Assembly (NCBI GenBank): GCA_002085355.1
Contig: NATN01000255.1
Span: 1-5,274 of the forward strand
Direction of reading: 5' to 3'
Length of the DNA: 5,274 nt
Origin: Candidatus Zhuqueibacterota bacterium 4484_87
Lineage (GTDB): Bacteria; Zhuqueibacterota; Zhuqueibacteria; Thermofontimicrobiales; Thermofontimicrobiaceae
Shown piece by piece: positions 4,828-5,274 of this stretch. The notes beneath the pieces are model-generated. The model had not been told where the DNA came from. It saw nothing but the letters and a program-made list of their open reading frames with translations, and searched no databases. Within the stretch, counting starts at the first letter, position 1. Each line of letters opens with the position of its first letter. The translations under genes and the position numbers were made by a program.

Positions 4828-4931
4828 CGCCAACATTGAGTTGAGCGGCAGCCGTTGGCGCACAGCTTCCCGCCAAACGGACACTTTCCGAATCCTCTGA
4901 CGCGGGCTGTCCGCTCCAACGCTGGTTATAT
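4828..4931 (-). other. attC3 integron recombination site
   Basis: On the minus strand the site starts ATATAAC (4931-4925), continues CAGCGTTGGAGCGGACAG, and ends GTTGGCG (4834-4828). The arms GTTGAGCGGCAGCC (4840-4853) and GGCTGTCCGCTCCAAC (4905-4920) pair fully apart from two extra bases in the second arm: T4910 and one C of 4916-4917, which read A and G on the minus strand. The loop is about 50 bases and has its own partial complementarity (CGTTGGCG / CGCCAAACG), making the site longer than attC1 and attC2. The orientation agrees with the genes of cassette B. Confidence 0.88.
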
Positions 4932-4990
4932 TAAGCCACCCCCTATGGGGAAAAGCGGCCTCTCCCCCTGCCGAAGGCTTAATATAACCA
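4923..4990. repeat. Perfect 15-bp inverted repeat enclosing two small hairpins
   Basis: TGGTTATATTAAGCC (4923-4937) and GGCTTAATATAACCA (4976-4990) are exact reverse complements. The 38-base spacer can form CCCC-TAT-GGGG and CGGC...GCCG hairpins, giving a three-branched fold in RNA or single-stranded DNA. The left arm contains the outer core box of attC3 (GTTATAT), and the right arm presents the same box in the opposite sense. Confidence 0.7.
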
Positions 4991-4991
4991 T

Positions 4992-5168
4992 GGATTATAA
5001 GGAAAAAGCATCTGCATATATATGCTTCTTCCCCATATCCCCCTCTGACACCGGATTATAAGGAAAAAGCATCTGCATGCCTTTTCCCCATATCCCCCTC
5101 TGACACCGGATTATAAGGAAAAAGCATCTGTATATAGATGCCTTTCCCCCATATCCCCCTCTGACACC
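4992..5168. repeat. Three tandem hairpin-forming repeats of 55-61 bp
   Basis: The units are 4992-5052 (61 bp), 5053-5107 (55 bp) and 5108-5168 (61 bp), followed by a remnant GGATTATA at 5169-5176. Each unit begins GGATTATAAGGAAAAAGCAT and ends CCCCCTCTGACACC. Inside each unit GGAAAAAGCAT pairs with an ATGC-(C/T)TTTTCC-type arm. The loop differs between units while the paired ends are kept (GCATCT / AGATGC in unit 3). Together with the inverted repeat at 4923-4990 it fills the gene-less region 4932-5231. No gene can be supported there. Confidence 0.85.
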
Positions 5169-5231
5169 GGATTATAGAGCATACGCATAAACTTTAATTT
5201 TATATCTAATTCAGGATGATACAATAAAAAA

Positions 5232-5274
5232 ATGTTGATATTTTTTGTAAAACTTGTTATCATTGCTGTTGTCT
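5232..5274 (+). CDS. Possible start of a membrane or exported protein (partial)
   Basis: ATG at 5232 opens MLIFFVKLVIIAVV and runs off the right edge. The peptide is entirely hydrophobic, like a signal peptide or first membrane helix. The upstream AGGATG is rather far from the ATG. Only 14 codons are visible, so this is tentative. On the minus strand a short open frame (from the edge to about 5111) also covers this region but runs into the repeats. Confidence 0.3.
   Translation, partial: MLIFFVKLVIIAVV

Larger units (their letters stand above)
3270..4834 (-). mobile_element. Integron gene cassette B (two genes, about 1.56 kb)
   Basis: The cassette runs from the core of attC3 (near 4834) to the core of attC2 (near 3270), read on the minus strand. 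It carries two co-directional genes 48 bases apart, each with a good ribosome-binding site, which is less usual than a single gene. About 260 bases of non-coding sequence with two strong inverted repeats (3396-3433 and 3544-3618) follow before attC2. The genes are GC-rich while the 3' flank is AT-rich, so the cassette itself looks composite. Confidence 0.7.

Noticed and set aside
4371..4844. 157-codon plus-strand open frame and other long frames in 4011-4735
   Set aside because: They are antisense to the 189-aa and 187-aa genes, which have strong ribosome-binding sites and conserved-looking blocks. Long shadow frames are expected in GC-rich DNA.
4992..5168. CRISPR array
   Set aside because: The units are directly adjacent and almost wholly conserved, with no unique spacers of constant length.
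5111..5272. Minus-strand partial open frame from the right edge
   Set aside because: It is short, its last third lies in the tandem repeat and there is no supporting motif. It cannot be told from chance.

Overview
The window looks like a piece of a bacterial integron gene-cassette array that has been rearranged. The main evidence is three attC recombination sites on the minus strand (about 2629-2717, 3264-3355 and 4828-4931) and a degenerate fourth on the plus strand (about 1521-1592). All four show the attC hallmark: two imperfectly complementary arms in which one arm carries two extra unpaired bases, a G and an A about six bases apart, flanked by GTT/AAC core boxes. No integrase gene or attI site lies in the window, so this is the interior of an array or a cluster lacking an integrase. 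The mixture of AT-rich and GC-rich genes fits cassettes of different origin. The host cannot be named securely. A large-genome environmental bacterium (Desulfobacterota or Planctomycetota-like) is a weak guess based on the style of the proteins.

Left part (1-2145, genes on the plus strand): the C-terminal end of an unidentified gene (2-133); a non-coding stretch carrying a diverged copy of a dispersed repeat; two overlapping unknown genes (398-913 and 825-1583), the second with a Cys/His zinc-binding-like N-terminus and a C-terminus encoded inside the attC-like site; a probable 5' fragment of a group II intron starting at or next to that attC core (from 1590); then a putative antitoxin gene (1833-2105) overlapping by one base the first codons of a PIN-domain (VapC-type) toxin that breaks off after about 13 residues.

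Junction (about 2143): the toxin remnant runs tail-to-tail into the broken end of a dynamin-like/Era-like GTPase gene on the minus strand. The GTPase keeps its P-loop and DTPG motif but lacks its C-terminal part, and its N-terminal part is separated by an in-frame stop.

Right part (2145-5274, minus-strand cassettes, read right to left): a gene-less segment with three tandem hairpin repeats and a 15-bp inverted repeat; attC3; a two-gene GC-rich cassette (a 189-aa unknown protein and a 187-aa secreted protein) whose 3' region carries two strong inverted repeats; attC2; a small AT-rich one-gene cassette (121 aa, acidic tail); attC1; then the decayed GTPase gene. A second gene may begin at the right edge on the plus strand.
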